A stretch of DNA of 64,000 nucleotides from Bin87 sp034423595. Lineage in GTDB: Bacteria > Chloroflexota > Dehalococcoidia > Lucifugimonadales > UBA3495. The notes beneath the pieces were generated by a model. That model was not told where the DNA came from, did not search any database, and saw only the letters and a list, made by a program, of their open reading frames with translations. Both the position numbers and the translations under genes were made by a program. The stretch is taken from contig OZ242258.1 of assembly GCA_965207025.1 (NCBI GenBank), forward strand, positions 1,922,001-1,986,000. Reading direction: 5' to 3'. Every line of letters starts with the position of its first letter. Within the stretch, counting starts at the first letter, position 1. Of the stretch, positions 43,693-52,557 are shown piece after piece.

Positions 43693-43821
43693 TATTGTTT
43701 CGCTCCTGAAGCGTAGGCTGCCGTAAGGCGTTCGGACGGTATCGAAATTACCGAAATAGGTAGCGAGTGTCAAACCGGAACGCTGTGATATGCTGAGCGT
43801 AATCCACGGGAGGGTAACGAA

Positions 43822-44370
43822 ATGGCGCGAGTCCCATACGTGGCTCGAGAAGAGCTTGATGCCGAAGGGCAAACAATATACGACCGCATCCGCGAGGACC
43901 GGGGCGCAGCGGAGGTGGGCCTGCAATTCCGGGCGTTGCTGCACAGTCCGCAGGCGGCAGGTTACCTGACGTCGATGGGCGCCACACTGCGGTTCCAGTC
44001 GGCGATGCCTGAAGATCTGAAAGAATTGGCGATTATCCTGGTGGCTAGGGAGTGGGATTCTGGCATAGAGTGGACGGGGCACGCGGTAGCGGCGGCCCGC
44101 GCCGGGATCTCCGACGAAGCAATCGAGGGAATACGAACGGGAAACGCCCCCGGTTGCCTCAACGGCCAACAGGCAGACATCGCCCGGTTTGTCCAGCAGA
44201 TGATCCGGGAGAAGGACGTTTCGGACCAGGATTTTGAAGCGGTGCGAACGTTCCTGGGCGACCGCGGCGTGGTTGACCTGACGATGACGGTCTCCTACTA
44301 CACCGCGTTGGCCCTCGCGCAAATCGCCCTGCGCCCTGAGATGGGCGGGGATCGCGTTTCGACACTTTAG
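43822..44370 (+). CDS. Carboxymuconolactone decarboxylase-family protein, single domain
   Basis: A 182-residue all-helical protein of the AhpD/CMD superfamily. The core LKELAIILVAREWDSGIEWTGHAVAAARAGIS has the family's Glu and His but no CxxC, so it is a CMD-like protein rather than a peroxidase of the AhpD type. It is distinct from the three two-domain proteins at 9155-11809. The gene is preceded by GGGAGGG and lies divergent to the molybdenum enzyme gene with about 130 bases between starts. The function is unknown; similar single-domain proteins are widespread in Actinobacteria and Chloroflexota. Confidence 0.86.
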   Translation: MARVPYVAREELDAEGQTIYDRIREDRGAAEVGLQFRALLHSPQAAGYLTSMGATLRFQSAMPEDLKELAIILVAREWDSGIEWTGHAVAAARAGISDEAIEGIRTGNAPGCLNGQQADIARFVQQMIREKDVSDQDFEAVRTFLGDRGVVDLTMTVSYYTALALAQIALRPEMGGDRVSTL

Positions 44371-44486
44371 CGCACGGAATGATATTTCCGCCGCGGCAAT
44401 TGCACCAATGCCGCGATGCCCCTGCAACGACGGTTGCGTTGCCGGCATTGCGACACGGTTTCCCAATAACGGAACGGTTTACGGAT

Positions 44487-45671
44487 ATGGAAAGCCAGGT
44501 TGAGGATAGACTACTGGGCAAGCTGGCGGGACTGCTCGAATGGCAGGGTCTGGGCACCGCGGCGTTAACGCCTCGTCCGCGCGGCGGACGGTTGCATGGC
44601 GAGGATGCGCGGGAAGTCGCGTCGTTGCTGGAGCAACTGGCGGAAGTGGACGCGGGGCTGCCGGCGGGACGGAGGCCGCGCAGCCTTATATTCGGCAACG
44701 GATGCTTCGCCATAGGGAAGTATGCCGAAGCGTTGGCAGTGTACGAAGTGCTGGCGGAGGAACGTCCTGGTGACTTCGCCGCGCATTTCAACCTCGGCGT
44801 AACGTTGCTCAGGCAGCGTCAGCCGGATCAAGCGATCCGCGCTCTCACCAGGGCGCTGGAGCTGGACACCTTTTCGGCTTCCGCCTACTACCAGCGGGGC
44901 AACGCTCGGGACGATATGGGCGACGGCGTAGGGGCTTTGGAAGACTACGCAACAGCCATCGGTTTGAATCCGGACTACCTCCAGGCCCATTACAACCGCG
45001 GAATCGTGCTGAATAACCTGGGGAGATATACAGAGGCGATTGAGGCTTTTGACGACGTGATCGCGCTCCGGCCCGACATATCCAACGCCTATCTCAACCG
45101 TGGCGTGGCGCGCGACGAATCGGGGAATGTGGACGCGGCCATCGCCGATTATGACTCGGCCCTGCGATGCAATCCGGATAATGCCGACGCGCGTTTCAAC
45201 CGGGCACGAGTCCGTTACCGGCTGGCCAGATACCGTGAAGCGGTGGAGGACTACACGGCGGCCATCGGTCTGCGCCCAAAGGACGTTGAAGCTATCAACA
45301 ACCGAGGGTTAGCCTACGATGCGTTGGGACAGTACCAGGAGGCTATCGCCGACTACAACCTGGCCCTGAAACTGCAACCGGATTTTGCGGAAGTGCTGAG
45401 CAACCGCGGCGCTGCACTGGAGAGCCTGGGCGACGTTGACGCGGCTTTGGTGGACTACCTGGAGGCTCAGAAGGCGTTGCCCGAGTTCGCCGCAGCATAT
45501 TACAACGCGGCCAGATTGTACGCGGACCGCGGGGACATCACCGGGTGCGCGGCGCAGCTGGCAGAGGCGGTGCGCCTCCAGCCGGGGCTGTATGCGGAAG
45601 CGGAGTCGGACGAGACCTTGGGCTGGGTGTTGGACCTGTCGCGGATGCGGGACGAACGGCGTGAGGGATAG
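44487..45671 (+). CDS. Tetratricopeptide (TPR) repeat protein
   Basis: A 394-residue protein. After an N-terminal segment of about 65 residues, repeats of 34 residues run almost to the end, about eight or nine of them. Each has the A...Y..G/R A pattern, for example AYYQRGNARDDMGDGVGALEDY and AINNRGLAYDALGQYQEAIADY. There is no signal peptide or membrane segment, so it is a cytoplasmic scaffold. The ATG at 44487 was chosen as the first Met after the CMD gene with a sensible distance; no strong ribosome site is seen. Its partners are unknown. It converges with the PlsY-like gene. Confidence 0.88.
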   Translation: MESQVEDRLLGKLAGLLEWQGLGTAALTPRPRGGRLHGEDAREVASLLEQLAEVDAGLPAGRRPRSLIFGNGCFAIGKYAEALAVYEVLAEERPGDFAAHFNLGVTLLRQRQPDQAIRALTRALELDTFSASAYYQRGNARDDMGDGVGALEDYATAIGLNPDYLQAHYNRGIVLNNLGRYTEAIEAFDDVIALRPDISNAYLNRGVARDESGNVDAAIADYDSALRCNPDNADARFNRARVRYRLARYREAVEDYTAAIGLRPKDVEAINNRGLAYDALGQYQEAIADYNLALKLQPDFAEVLSNRGAALESLGDVDAALVDYLEAQKALPEFAAAYYNAARLYADRGDITGCAAQLAEAVRLQPGLYAEAESDETLGWVLDLSRMRDERREG

Positions 45672-45727
45672 AGAACTAAACGAGAATCAGTTTTCTGAAA
45701 CGGGTAATGATTGGGGCGAACAGATGC

Positions 45728-46486
45728 CTAGTCGCCCAGGCGGGACTGTTGGTTAGCCTCGGTCTCGTCGTCCTGAGGAATAACCTGTCGGAGAATGGCA
45801 TCCTCGCTGAGGCCCGCCGCCTCACTGTGAACTTCGGGCGTATCGGCGATAAGCAGATCCGGGTCTATGGCCGCAGGGACCTTTTCGGGCCGGTGGTCGG
45901 CGTGGGTTAGGATGTTATGGGTGATGACCACCAGCGCCAGCGCGGTGAGACCAAGCATCACTTCCAGACCGCGATGGTGGATTATTTGGTTGACCGCCAG
46001 CATTATGCCGTAGCCCAGGAAAATTCCAATGGATGAGCGGAAAACCGACCTCCGAAACAACAGGACGCAAACGATTCCGACCACGATTCCGATCAACACG
46101 AACCAATTCAGGTAGGCCAACGACACGCCCACCAATACGACCATCCCGTCGCCGCCCTTGAATCCGGTAAAGATACTTTTCCAGTGGCCCGCGATGGCGG
46201 CGGCGCCGGCCACCAGCCCGAGGAGCTCGTGCTGCCCGAACATCCAGGCTACGTAAACGGTAGCAGCGCCTTTCAGAACGTCACAGGCGAACACCATCAT
46301 GCCGCGACGACGCCCAACGTGCCAGAATACGTTGGCGGTGCCGGCCCGCCTGCTGCCCGTGGCGAAGATGTCCACACCCTTCAAGCGGGCTACCAGGTAA
46401 GCGAAGGGGATGCTGCCCAAAAGATAGCCGACTAACGCCGCAGCCAGGATGCTGGTGACCAAAGGAGCGAAATCGGCGACGAACAT
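45728..46486 (-). CDS. plsY: PlsY-like glycerol-3-phosphate acyltransferase
   Basis: A 252-residue integral membrane protein with about five to seven hydrophobic segments. The PlsY loops are GSIPFAYLVARLKGVDIFATGSRRAGTANVFW and GHWKSIFTGFKGGDG, corresponding to the family's GSGNxGATN and GHxxPxFxxFKGGKG motifs, but both are altered. The last 50 residues are polar and acidic, an extension beyond the normal length of about 200. PlsY moves acyl groups from acyl phosphate to glycerol-3-phosphate at the first step of phospholipid synthesis. The altered loops may mean a changed substrate. It sits beside a methyltransferase and radical SAM pair. Confidence 0.82.
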   Translation of the reverse strand: MFVADFAPLVTSILAAALVGYLLGSIPFAYLVARLKGVDIFATGSRRAGTANVFWHVGRRRGMMVFACDVLKGAATVYVAWMFGQHELLGLVAGAAAIAGHWKSIFTGFKGGDGMVVLVGVSLAYLNWFVLIGIVVGIVCVLLFRRSVFRSSIGIFLGYGIMLAVNQIIHHRGLEVMLGLTALALVVITHNILTHADHRPEKVPAAIDPDLLIADTPEVHSEAAGLSEDAILRQVIPQDDETEANQQSRLGD

Positions 46487-46644
46487 GGAGTTATCATCAC
46501 TTGGTGGGAATTTTTTGAAAAATCACGAATGATGATAGCACAGCCCGTGAGGAAACAAAGAACAGCGCCGTCGGGCAATCTGGACCCTTACCACGTCGCA
46601 AATCGCCGAGCGTACCGTTGTCGCGAACCTGCCGAAAAACGCGA

Positions 46645-47436
46645 TCAGGGCGGCAGGTGGGCAACGTACAGCCAGTAACCGATTTCGCCGCGCCGTACCA
46701 GCGCCTCCACACGTTCCAGCAGGCCGGGGCTGATGTCGGCCAGGTCGGCGGCCAAAGGGGGAGTGGACGGCCCCAGGTTGCTCCACATCGCCAACTTGCC
46801 GCGCAGCTCAGCCAGCAGGGATAGCACTTCATCGGACAAGTCCGCACGTTCGGTTACCAGGAAACCACCCGATTCCAGGAGGTCTGGGTAGCCGCCGGCG
46901 GACAGGGCGTCGGTAAGGCACAACATCATGCCCACCGTGCCGTCCAGTTCCCGCGGGAGGCTGCCGGGTTCGACGGTCACGTCGGAGAGGCCGATGACGC
47001 CGCCGGGCCGGAGCAGGCGGCGCGCTTCTGCGATGGCGGCGGATTTATCGGCGAACAGGCTGGTGGCGCATTCGATGATGACGGCGTCGAAAGCGCCGGT
47101 GCAGAACGGCGGCGACTCGGCGTCGCCACGGACAAAGCCCACGTTGGACGGTACGGGTTCGCTGAGAGAGCGTTGGCGGGAAGCCGCCGCAGCCTCCGCG
47201 CCTAACTCCAGGCCGGTGACGCGGCATTTGAACACGCGGGATATTGCGGTGGCGCTGGTCCCCAGGCCGCAGGCGAGGTCGAGAACGCGCCACCCCGGTT
47301 GCAACCCCATGGCGCGGCCTAGTCGGTTGGTGGCGCGGAGGCCGCCCGGGTGAAGACTGTCGCCCAGGATGAGCCGCGCGAGTTCCGAGGAGTGCAGGTC
47401 GGCGCAGCAGATTTTGGCGGAGTAGGTCTGAGGCAT
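46645..47436 (-). CDS. Class I SAM-dependent methyltransferase
   Basis: A 263-residue methyltransferase. The SAM-binding motif DLACGLGT is at residues about 53-60, followed by GLELG and RGDAESPPF. The N-terminal segment KICCADLHSSELARLILGD precedes LHPGGLRATNRLG. Similar N-termini occur in methyltransferases found next to radical SAM proteins in Desulfovibrio (recalled from family knowledge, not checked). The ATG at 47436 is 13 bases after the radical SAM stop and follows GGTGAG. The two genes should be co-transcribed. The methyl acceptor is unknown; lipid, arsenic or cofactor methylation cannot be separated here. Confidence 0.85.
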   Translation of the reverse strand: MPQTYSAKICCADLHSSELARLILGDSLHPGGLRATNRLGRAMGLQPGWRVLDLACGLGTSATAISRVFKCRVTGLELGAEAAAASRQRSLSEPVPSNVGFVRGDAESPPFCTGAFDAVIIECATSLFADKSAAIAEARRLLRPGGVIGLSDVTVEPGSLPRELDGTVGMMLCLTDALSAGGYPDLLESGGFLVTERADLSDEVLSLLAELRGKLAMWSNLGPSTPPLAADLADISPGLLERVEALVRRGEIGYWLYVAHLPP

Positions 47437-47449
47437 GGCAATCGCACGC

Positions 47450-48910
47450 TCACCCTCGCCCGTTCCAATCAAGTAATTGGGAACGCAGTCGATGGTGCCC
47501 CTGCTGCTGGACCAGCTCCTCGCGTATCTGTTCTCGATAACCGACTGAGTTGTAGGCGCAGAACGGAATGGCGCGCCCGTCTGGGGTAAGGATGCCTACG
47601 CAACACTTCATCACCTGTTTGACGTTGAACGTCCAGGCATCGAGGAAATCCTTGATGGCGATCTGGAAAATATGGTCCTTGAGATGGTTGATCTCGTAGG
47701 GCAGATCCAGACCGGGGCCGCAGGCGCACTCGAACCGGCCGGCGGTTTGCTCGGTCCCGGCCACGGCGGAGGCGGACCACAATCCTTCCAAAGCGACTTG
47801 AATGTCGCCAGCGTTGGGCGGTTTGGGCAGGGCGCGGTTGGTGATGTAGTCCAGGTATTGGTCGATGTCCAGGATGCGCGGCAGCGGCGTAACGTTATCT
47901 CCGTCCACGAACAGGTAGGAATTGACCTGGCAGGTTGGGAAGCAGCAGGGTACCGGTACAAAGTCCTCAAGGACAAAGCGGCCGTCGGTCTGTTCAACAA
48001 TTCCGTGGATGATGTCCGGAACGGTGACGCGAGTCATGGGGTCGAATTCGATATGCCGACCCACGTGAGTAACGGGTTGGAAGACCACGCCACGGACGGC
48101 GGGATGTTTCAGTCCAAACTCCAGGATGGGGCCAACCTCATCCGTGTTGACGCTGCGCTCGATGGCGGCGACCAGTACGGCGGTCATACCCGCTCCGGCG
48201 AGACGGTCAAGGGCGCACATCTTGGTATCCAGAAGGGGCTCGCCTCGGATGGTGAGATAGGTATCCTCGCGCAACCCGTCGAACTGGAAATAAACCACCG
48301 GATCCAAGGCAGCCATCTGGGCCAGAAATCGGTCGTCGTGAGCGAGCCGGATACCATTGGTGTTGATCATCACCTGGCGGATGCCGCGGTCCTTGGCGGC
48401 CTGTATCATCTCCGGCAACTGCGGGTGGATGGTGGGTTCGCCGCCACTGAACTGGACAACCTCGGGGTCCCCCTCGATTTCGACCAACCGGTCCAGCATG
48501 GAATCAACCTGTTCCAGGGTGAGGTTGTAACCGATTCCGGCATCCGCAAAGCAGATCGGGCAGTCCAGGTTGCAGGCAGTGTTGATCTCAATGAGGGCCA
48601 GGCAGATGTGCTGCTTGTGTTCCGGGCAGAGACCGCAATCCAACGGGCAACCGTTGTTGACCTCGGTGCTGAAGTCCAGGGGAATGGTGCCCGGCTTATT
48701 GAATCTGGCACTACCGACGTACATCTCGGCGTCGGAGCTGATGATGCCCTCGAACCAGCCGTGTTCAGGGCACCGTTTCCGCATGTAAACCTTGTTGTCG
48801 CGGATGATGACCTGAGCGTCGATGACCGCCTTGCACTCGGGGCAAATGGAGCGGGTGAGCTCGTGGAAGATGAAGTCGGCGTCCTGCTTGGTATGGTTAG
48901 TGGTGGCCAA
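47450..48910 (-). CDS. Multi-cysteine radical SAM protein (MJ0619/Tes-like architecture)
   Basis: A 486-residue radical SAM enzyme. The N-terminus carries a rubredoxin-like set, Cys23-x2-Cys26 and Cys47. A second cluster Cys88, Cys92, Cys95 precedes the radical SAM motif Cys113-x3-Cys117-x2-Cys120 in TACNLDCPICF. GGEP is at 156-159. More cysteines (PCCFPTC, ECACG, KCC) follow the barrel, so extra iron-sulfur clusters are likely. This layout resembles MJ0619-type proteins, which include archaeal tetraether-lipid synthase Tes and proposed C-methylases; the exact subgroup needs a tree. The gene overlaps the DNA methyltransferase stop by 14 bases and is followed by the SAM methyltransferase. Confidence 0.85.
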   Translation of the reverse strand: MATTNHTKQDADFIFHELTRSICPECKAVIDAQVIIRDNKVYMRKRCPEHGWFEGIISSDAEMYVGSARFNKPGTIPLDFSTEVNNGCPLDCGLCPEHKQHICLALIEINTACNLDCPICFADAGIGYNLTLEQVDSMLDRLVEIEGDPEVVQFSGGEPTIHPQLPEMIQAAKDRGIRQVMINTNGIRLAHDDRFLAQMAALDPVVYFQFDGLREDTYLTIRGEPLLDTKMCALDRLAGAGMTAVLVAAIERSVNTDEVGPILEFGLKHPAVRGVVFQPVTHVGRHIEFDPMTRVTVPDIIHGIVEQTDGRFVLEDFVPVPCCFPTCQVNSYLFVDGDNVTPLPRILDIDQYLDYITNRALPKPPNAGDIQVALEGLWSASAVAGTEQTAGRFECACGPGLDLPYEINHLKDHIFQIAIKDFLDAWTFNVKQVMKCCVGILTPDGRAIPFCAYNSVGYREQIREELVQQQGHHRLRSQLLDWNGRG

Positions 48911-49730
48911 TGGGAGACACTCCTTGTATTGCGTATGGCAGTCTTTTACACATGATACGGACGGCCTCAGGATTGTCGTCTATCAGCGTGAATTCTCTCC
49001 CATCACGGTGCGCCGCCTCCCCAAGCGTCCCGCTGCCGGCGAAGAAGTCGAGCACGCGGTCGCCGGGGTTGGAATGTACGCGGACGATGCGGCTGATGAT
49101 GTGCAGCGGTTTCTGGGTGGCGTAGCCGGTTTTCTCCTTTCCCGTCACGATGGTGCGCCACCAGACGTCCGTTGGAGTTTTGCCCCGGGCGGCCTTCTCC
49201 GGTCCTACCAGACCCGGCGCCAGGTAGGGGATGCGGTCAATGGCGTCGTAGTTGAAGGTATAGTTATTGGGATCCTTGGCATACCACAGGATGTTGTCGT
49301 GCTTGGCAGGCCAACGGGTTTTGGGGCGACCGCCGTAATCGTAGGCCCAGATGATCTCGTTGATGAAGGACTCGCGGCCAAAGATTTCGTCCAGCATCAC
49401 CTTACAATAGTGGACCTCGCGGTAGTCGATATGGAAGAACAGGCTGCCCTCGTCATCCAGAAGGCGGTGAGCTTCCCTCATTCGAGGACGCAGGAATTCG
49501 ATGTAGTCGTCGAACTGGTCAGCGTATTCGCTGTTGCCGACGACCTCGGTGCGGTAGCGCCGGCCCTTGAATCCGGTGCGGTCGCCGTCGGAGTCGGGCA
49601 TTACCTTGATGCGGGTGCGGGACTGGGACTTGCCGGTGTTAAAGGGCGGGTCAACGTAAATCAGTTGGAACGCGCCATCTGGAAAGTTGGGCAGGACATC
49701 GAGATTGTCGCCAAGTATAATTTCGCCCAT
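48897..49730 (-). CDS. Orphan site-specific DNA methyltransferase (beta-class N6-adenine/N4-cytosine)
   Basis: A 277-residue DNA methyltransferase. The catalytic DPPFNTG is at residues 27-33, the SAM-binding FFAGSGT at 229-235, and this order defines the beta class. The target-recognition region lies between them. The ATG at 49730 follows GGAGG; the frame continuing to 50348 is antisense to the CaiB gene. No restriction endonuclease gene is close, so it is an orphan, possibly epigenetic like CcrM. It is first in the set with the radical SAM and methyltransferase genes, an unusual partnership. The recognition sequence cannot be predicted. Confidence 0.88.
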   Translation of the reverse strand: MGEIILGDNLDVLPNFPDGAFQLIYVDPPFNTGKSQSRTRIKVMPDSDGDRTGFKGRRYRTEVVGNSEYADQFDDYIEFLRPRMREAHRLLDDEGSLFFHIDYREVHYCKVMLDEIFGRESFINEIIWAYDYGGRPKTRWPAKHDNILWYAKDPNNYTFNYDAIDRIPYLAPGLVGPEKAARGKTPTDVWWRTIVTGKEKTGYATQKPLHIISRIVRVHSNPGDRVLDFFAGSGTLGEAAHRDGREFTLIDDNPEAVRIMCKRLPYAIQGVSPIGHH

Positions 49731-49772
49731 CGTGCGCCTCCGGCAGTGGGGGCCATTATACAGGTGACTGAA

Positions 49773-50981
49773 ATGACACAAGACAATCATTCCAACGGGG
49801 CGTTGCACGGCGTCAAAGTGCTGGACCTGACGCAGATCATGGCCGGGCCAATGTGCACCATGCTGCTGGCGGACATGGGCGCAGACGTTATCAAGATCGA
49901 GCGGCCAGGAACCGGAGATGACACCCGACGCATGGGTTCGCGCCTGACCAGCGATATCTCCGGCGGATTCCTGGCGCTCAACCGCAACAAGCGCAGCATC
50001 GCGCTGGACCTGCGGTCTGACGACGGCAAGGCGGTTTTCAGGCGAATAGCCGAGACCGCGGACATCGTAGTGGAAAATTTCCGGCCCGGGGTTATGGATC
50101 GGCTGGGTTTGGGCTACGAGACCCTGGCTGAGATAAACCCCAGGCTCGTGTTTGCGAGCATATCGGGGTTCGGCGGCACCGGTCCGTATCGCAACCGGGG
50201 CGGGTTCGACCTGGTTGCGCAGGGCATGAGCGGGCTGATGTCGGTGACGGGGTTCCCCGGCGGCCCCCCCGCCAAGGTAGGCGTACCAATCACCGACATC
50301 GGAGCCGGGAGCTTCACCGCGTTTGGCATATTGGCGGCGTACATCCACGCGCAGCGCACCGGCCAGGGTCAGCAGGTGGACGGTTCGCTGATGGAGGCGG
50401 GCATAGCGTACACGGTATGGGAGTCATCGGAGTACTTTGCGACCGGAGAAATCCCCGGCCCCCTGGGGTCGGCCCACCGGGTCAACGCGCCGTACCAGGC
50501 GCTGCGCACCAGCGACGGATACATCAACATCGGAGCAGCGTCCCAACCGACGTGGGAGCAGTTCTGCCGGGCCGTCGGCAAGGAAGAGCTGATCGAAGAC
50601 GCAAGGTATAAAGAGCCCAATGACCGTAAAGCGCGCGAGGCAGAACTGGCGGAGCTATTGGAAGGCATCCTGGCAGAACACACGACAGCCCATTGGATGG
50701 AGCAACTGGAAGCGGCCGGCGTGGTCGCCGGCCCGATCTACGACATGGAGCAGGTGTACTCCGACGAACAGGTATTGGCGCGGGAAATGCTGGTGGAACT
50801 GGAGGACGAGGAACTGGGCCAGGTCAAAAACATCGGGGTGCCGGTGAAACTATCGGAAACGCCGGGTAGCATTCGCCGCCGGGGACCGGCCCTGGGCGAG
50901 CATAGTCGGGAGGTGCTGCTGGAGCACGGCTACACGGAGACACAAGTGGAGGAGTTAATAGCGGCGGGAGCGCTTGGTTAG
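49773..50981 (+). CDS. CaiB/BaiF class III CoA-transferase 3
   Basis: A 402-residue class III CoA-transferase. It begins with VKVLDLTQIMAGPMCTMLLADMGADVIKIE, has LNRNKRSIALDL, the GFGGTGPYRNRGGFD region and QQVDGSLMEAGIA with the catalytic Asp. It is more typical of the formyl-CoA or succinyl-CoA type than the pair at 25092-27673. The ATG at 49773 follows AGGTGA with about 6-base spacing. It is divergent from the DNA methyltransferase with 42 bases between starts. The acid and CoA donor are unknown. Confidence 0.92.
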   Translation: MTQDNHSNGALHGVKVLDLTQIMAGPMCTMLLADMGADVIKIERPGTGDDTRRMGSRLTSDISGGFLALNRNKRSIALDLRSDDGKAVFRRIAETADIVVENFRPGVMDRLGLGYETLAEINPRLVFASISGFGGTGPYRNRGGFDLVAQGMSGLMSVTGFPGGPPAKVGVPITDIGAGSFTAFGILAAYIHAQRTGQGQQVDGSLMEAGIAYTVWESSEYFATGEIPGPLGSAHRVNAPYQALRTSDGYINIGAASQPTWEQFCRAVGKEELIEDARYKEPNDRKAREAELAELLEGILAEHTTAHWMEQLEAAGVVAGPIYDMEQVYSDEQVLAREMLVELEDEELGQVKNIGVPVKLSETPGSIRRRGPALGEHSREVLLEHGYTETQVEELIAAGALG

Positions 50982-51044
50982 GGAGCAGGCCGGTAATGAC
51001 CGGATTGACAACGATTTCGTGGTTGCATATCATGGGGAACCCCA

Positions 51045-51121
51045 GCCGAGGTAGCTCAGCCTGGTAGAGCACGGCACTGAAAATGCCGGTGTCGGTGGTT
51101 CGAATCCGCCCCTCGGCACCA
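51045..51121 (+). tRNA. tRNA-Phe(GAA)
   Basis: The full cloverleaf is seen. The acceptor stem is GCCGAGG/CCTCGGC, the anticodon stem CGGCA/TGCCG encloses loop CTGAAAA with anticodon GAA, and the T-arm is GGTGG TTCGAAT CCGCC. The discriminator A is at 51118 and CCA is encoded at 51119-51121. The gene marks the border of a transposon-rich segment. Confidence 0.97.
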
Positions 51122-51504
51122 TATTTTCGATAACAGGGCGGTTCATGTTTGTATCCAGTATCAACAAGCGGTGAACCGCCCTCTTTTGCGCCCCGACGTG
51201 GGACAATTGTGGGACAAACTCACACTAACCCACCGGACCGGACACGTCTTTACGGCATCAAACCGCACATAGAGACCGACGATCTGACTGCCTATTTTCG
51301 CGAACCGCTTCCAGCCACACGGAACCAACCGGGTTAACTCTGTCCCACGCAGGGTCGAATGTGGCCCCTTCAGCCGGCGGCGTCGCCCTCGCCGTTCGCG
51401 TGACGGGTTTGAGGGCGACCAACGCAGTGAGGTTTGACCTCCGATCCCCCGCAAAGCGGCTACTCAGCCATCGTGCGATCCCTGTTGGCTTCGGCGTGGT
51501 TGCC
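51122..51504. other. Gene-free stretch between tRNA-Phe and the IS630 element
   Basis: This 383-base stretch holds the hairpin at 51135-51187 and a short GTGGGACAA pair (about 51199-51216) of the kind sometimes found at the ends of phage integrase genes. No integrase or direct repeat of the tRNA 3' end was seen in the window. Translation in the three minus frames gives only short frames; the end near 51467-51504 may be the C-terminus of the interrupted ISNCY-like transposase. It is probably the scar of an old integrated element. Confidence 0.5.
51135..51187 (+). terminator. Probable terminator downstream of tRNA-Phe
   Basis: AGGGCGGTTCA at 51135-51145 and TGAACCGCCCT at 51172-51182 are perfect 11-base inverted arms separated by 26 bases, followed by CTTTT. 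The loop is long, so it may also be a recombination or protein-binding site. Confidence 0.6.
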
Positions 51505-51506
51505 TA

Positions 51507-52554
51507 AACCGAAGCCGAGGTGAAACCCACATCCCATAACAGCGGTGGGTCGAGCCCTGGAGCGGGATGCCCACACCATCGGCCAGTGGGCCCGGGCATT
51601 CGCCGTGGGCGGACCCAAGGCGCTGATTTTTGAACAGAGTGGCGGTTCCCCCCGCGTTGGACGTGGAGCAACGAGTCGAGTTGAAGTCGGCGGTGCAACA
51701 GTTGCCGTTACGGGCGGGCATCGAGTTATCCAACTGGACCCTTCGGCAGGCTCAGGAGGAAGGCGGTGCGGCAATTTGTGGAGGATGGCTTCGGGCTGGC
51801 GTTGAGCCGGAGCAGTTGTCTGAACTACCTCCATCGGTTGGGGTTTGTGCTGAAGCGTCCCAAGAAGCGGTTGCTCAAGGCGGACCCAATACGGCGGGAA
51901 GCTTTCGTGGGAGAGTATGCGGAGTTGCAGGCTACGGCGGCACGCACGGCCACCAAGATATTCTTCGCCGACGAAGCGCACTTTCAGGCCGATGCGGACC
52001 TACGGGGCAAGTGGGCGCTGAAGGGAGAGCCAGCGTTGGTGAGCTCCAGCAGCCTGCGCCGGGGCGAGAAAGTCAGCTACTACTCGCCGGTGTGTCTAGA
52101 AACCGGCGAGGTGGAGGTGATGGAACTGGAGGGCAACAGCAATGCCACCACCTCGGCTGCCTTCCTGAAACAACTGCGGGGTCAACACCCCGAACCGCTG
52201 ATGGTGATTTGGGACAATTCGCCGGCTCATCGGGGCGATGCTATCAGGGCTTATCTCACAACACCCAACCTGAACCTGCGCCTGGTGAACTTACCCAGCT
52301 ACAGTCCGGACTTCAACGCTGACGAGGCTATTTGGGGCTGGGTGCGCCAGGAAGCAACGGCTAACCTGTGCCTGGGAACCCGTGCAGCAGTCCGGGAGAA
52401 AGTGGGCGCCTTTTTCACCGATCTGACCCAGCGACGCGAAGAAGTCAAACGCCGCTGCCGAACCGCGCTGCAAGCAAAAGCCGATGAACTAATTGGCCCC
52501 ACCCACACCAACCCTCTCCGTCACCCAAATGTAGATCTCACCTTGGCTTCGATT
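51507..52554 (+). mobile_element. IS630-family insertion sequence with TA target duplication
   Basis: Terminal inverted repeats AACCGAAGCCGAGGTGA at the left (51507-51523) and, read on the minus strand, AATCGAAGCCAAGGTGA at the right (52538-52554) agree at 15 of 17 positions. TA dinucleotides flank both ends (51505-51506 and 52555-52556), as expected for IS630 elements. The element is 1048 bases long. It lies inside the C-terminal part of another transposase remnant. The encoded transposase is frameshifted. Confidence 0.85.
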
Positions 52555-52557
52555 TAG
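51545..52557 (+). pseudogene. IS630-family transposase, broken by two frameshifts
   Basis: A DDE transposase in three frames. The first part (from 51545) encodes a helix-turn-helix with TIGQWARAF and PKALIFEQSGG. It breaks at a run of six C (about 51648-51653), continues in another frame with PPALDVEQRVELKSAV, then breaks again near 51755. The long last part (51766-52557) has the catalytic pattern FADEAHF, VIWDNSPAH and SPDFNADEAIW. The C-run could allow ribosomal slippage, but the second break has no such run. The element is therefore probably immobile unless supplied with transposase in trans. Confidence 0.8.

Noticed and set aside
51122..51504. Integrase gene or att duplication at tRNA-Phe
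   Set aside because: The GTGGGACAA pair suggested an integrase end, but no integrase frame and no repeat of the tRNA 3' end was seen within the window.
51648..51653. Programmed frameshift in the IS630 transposase at the C-run
   Set aside because: A six-C run could slip, but a second break near 51755 has no slippery sequence, so decay explains both more simply.
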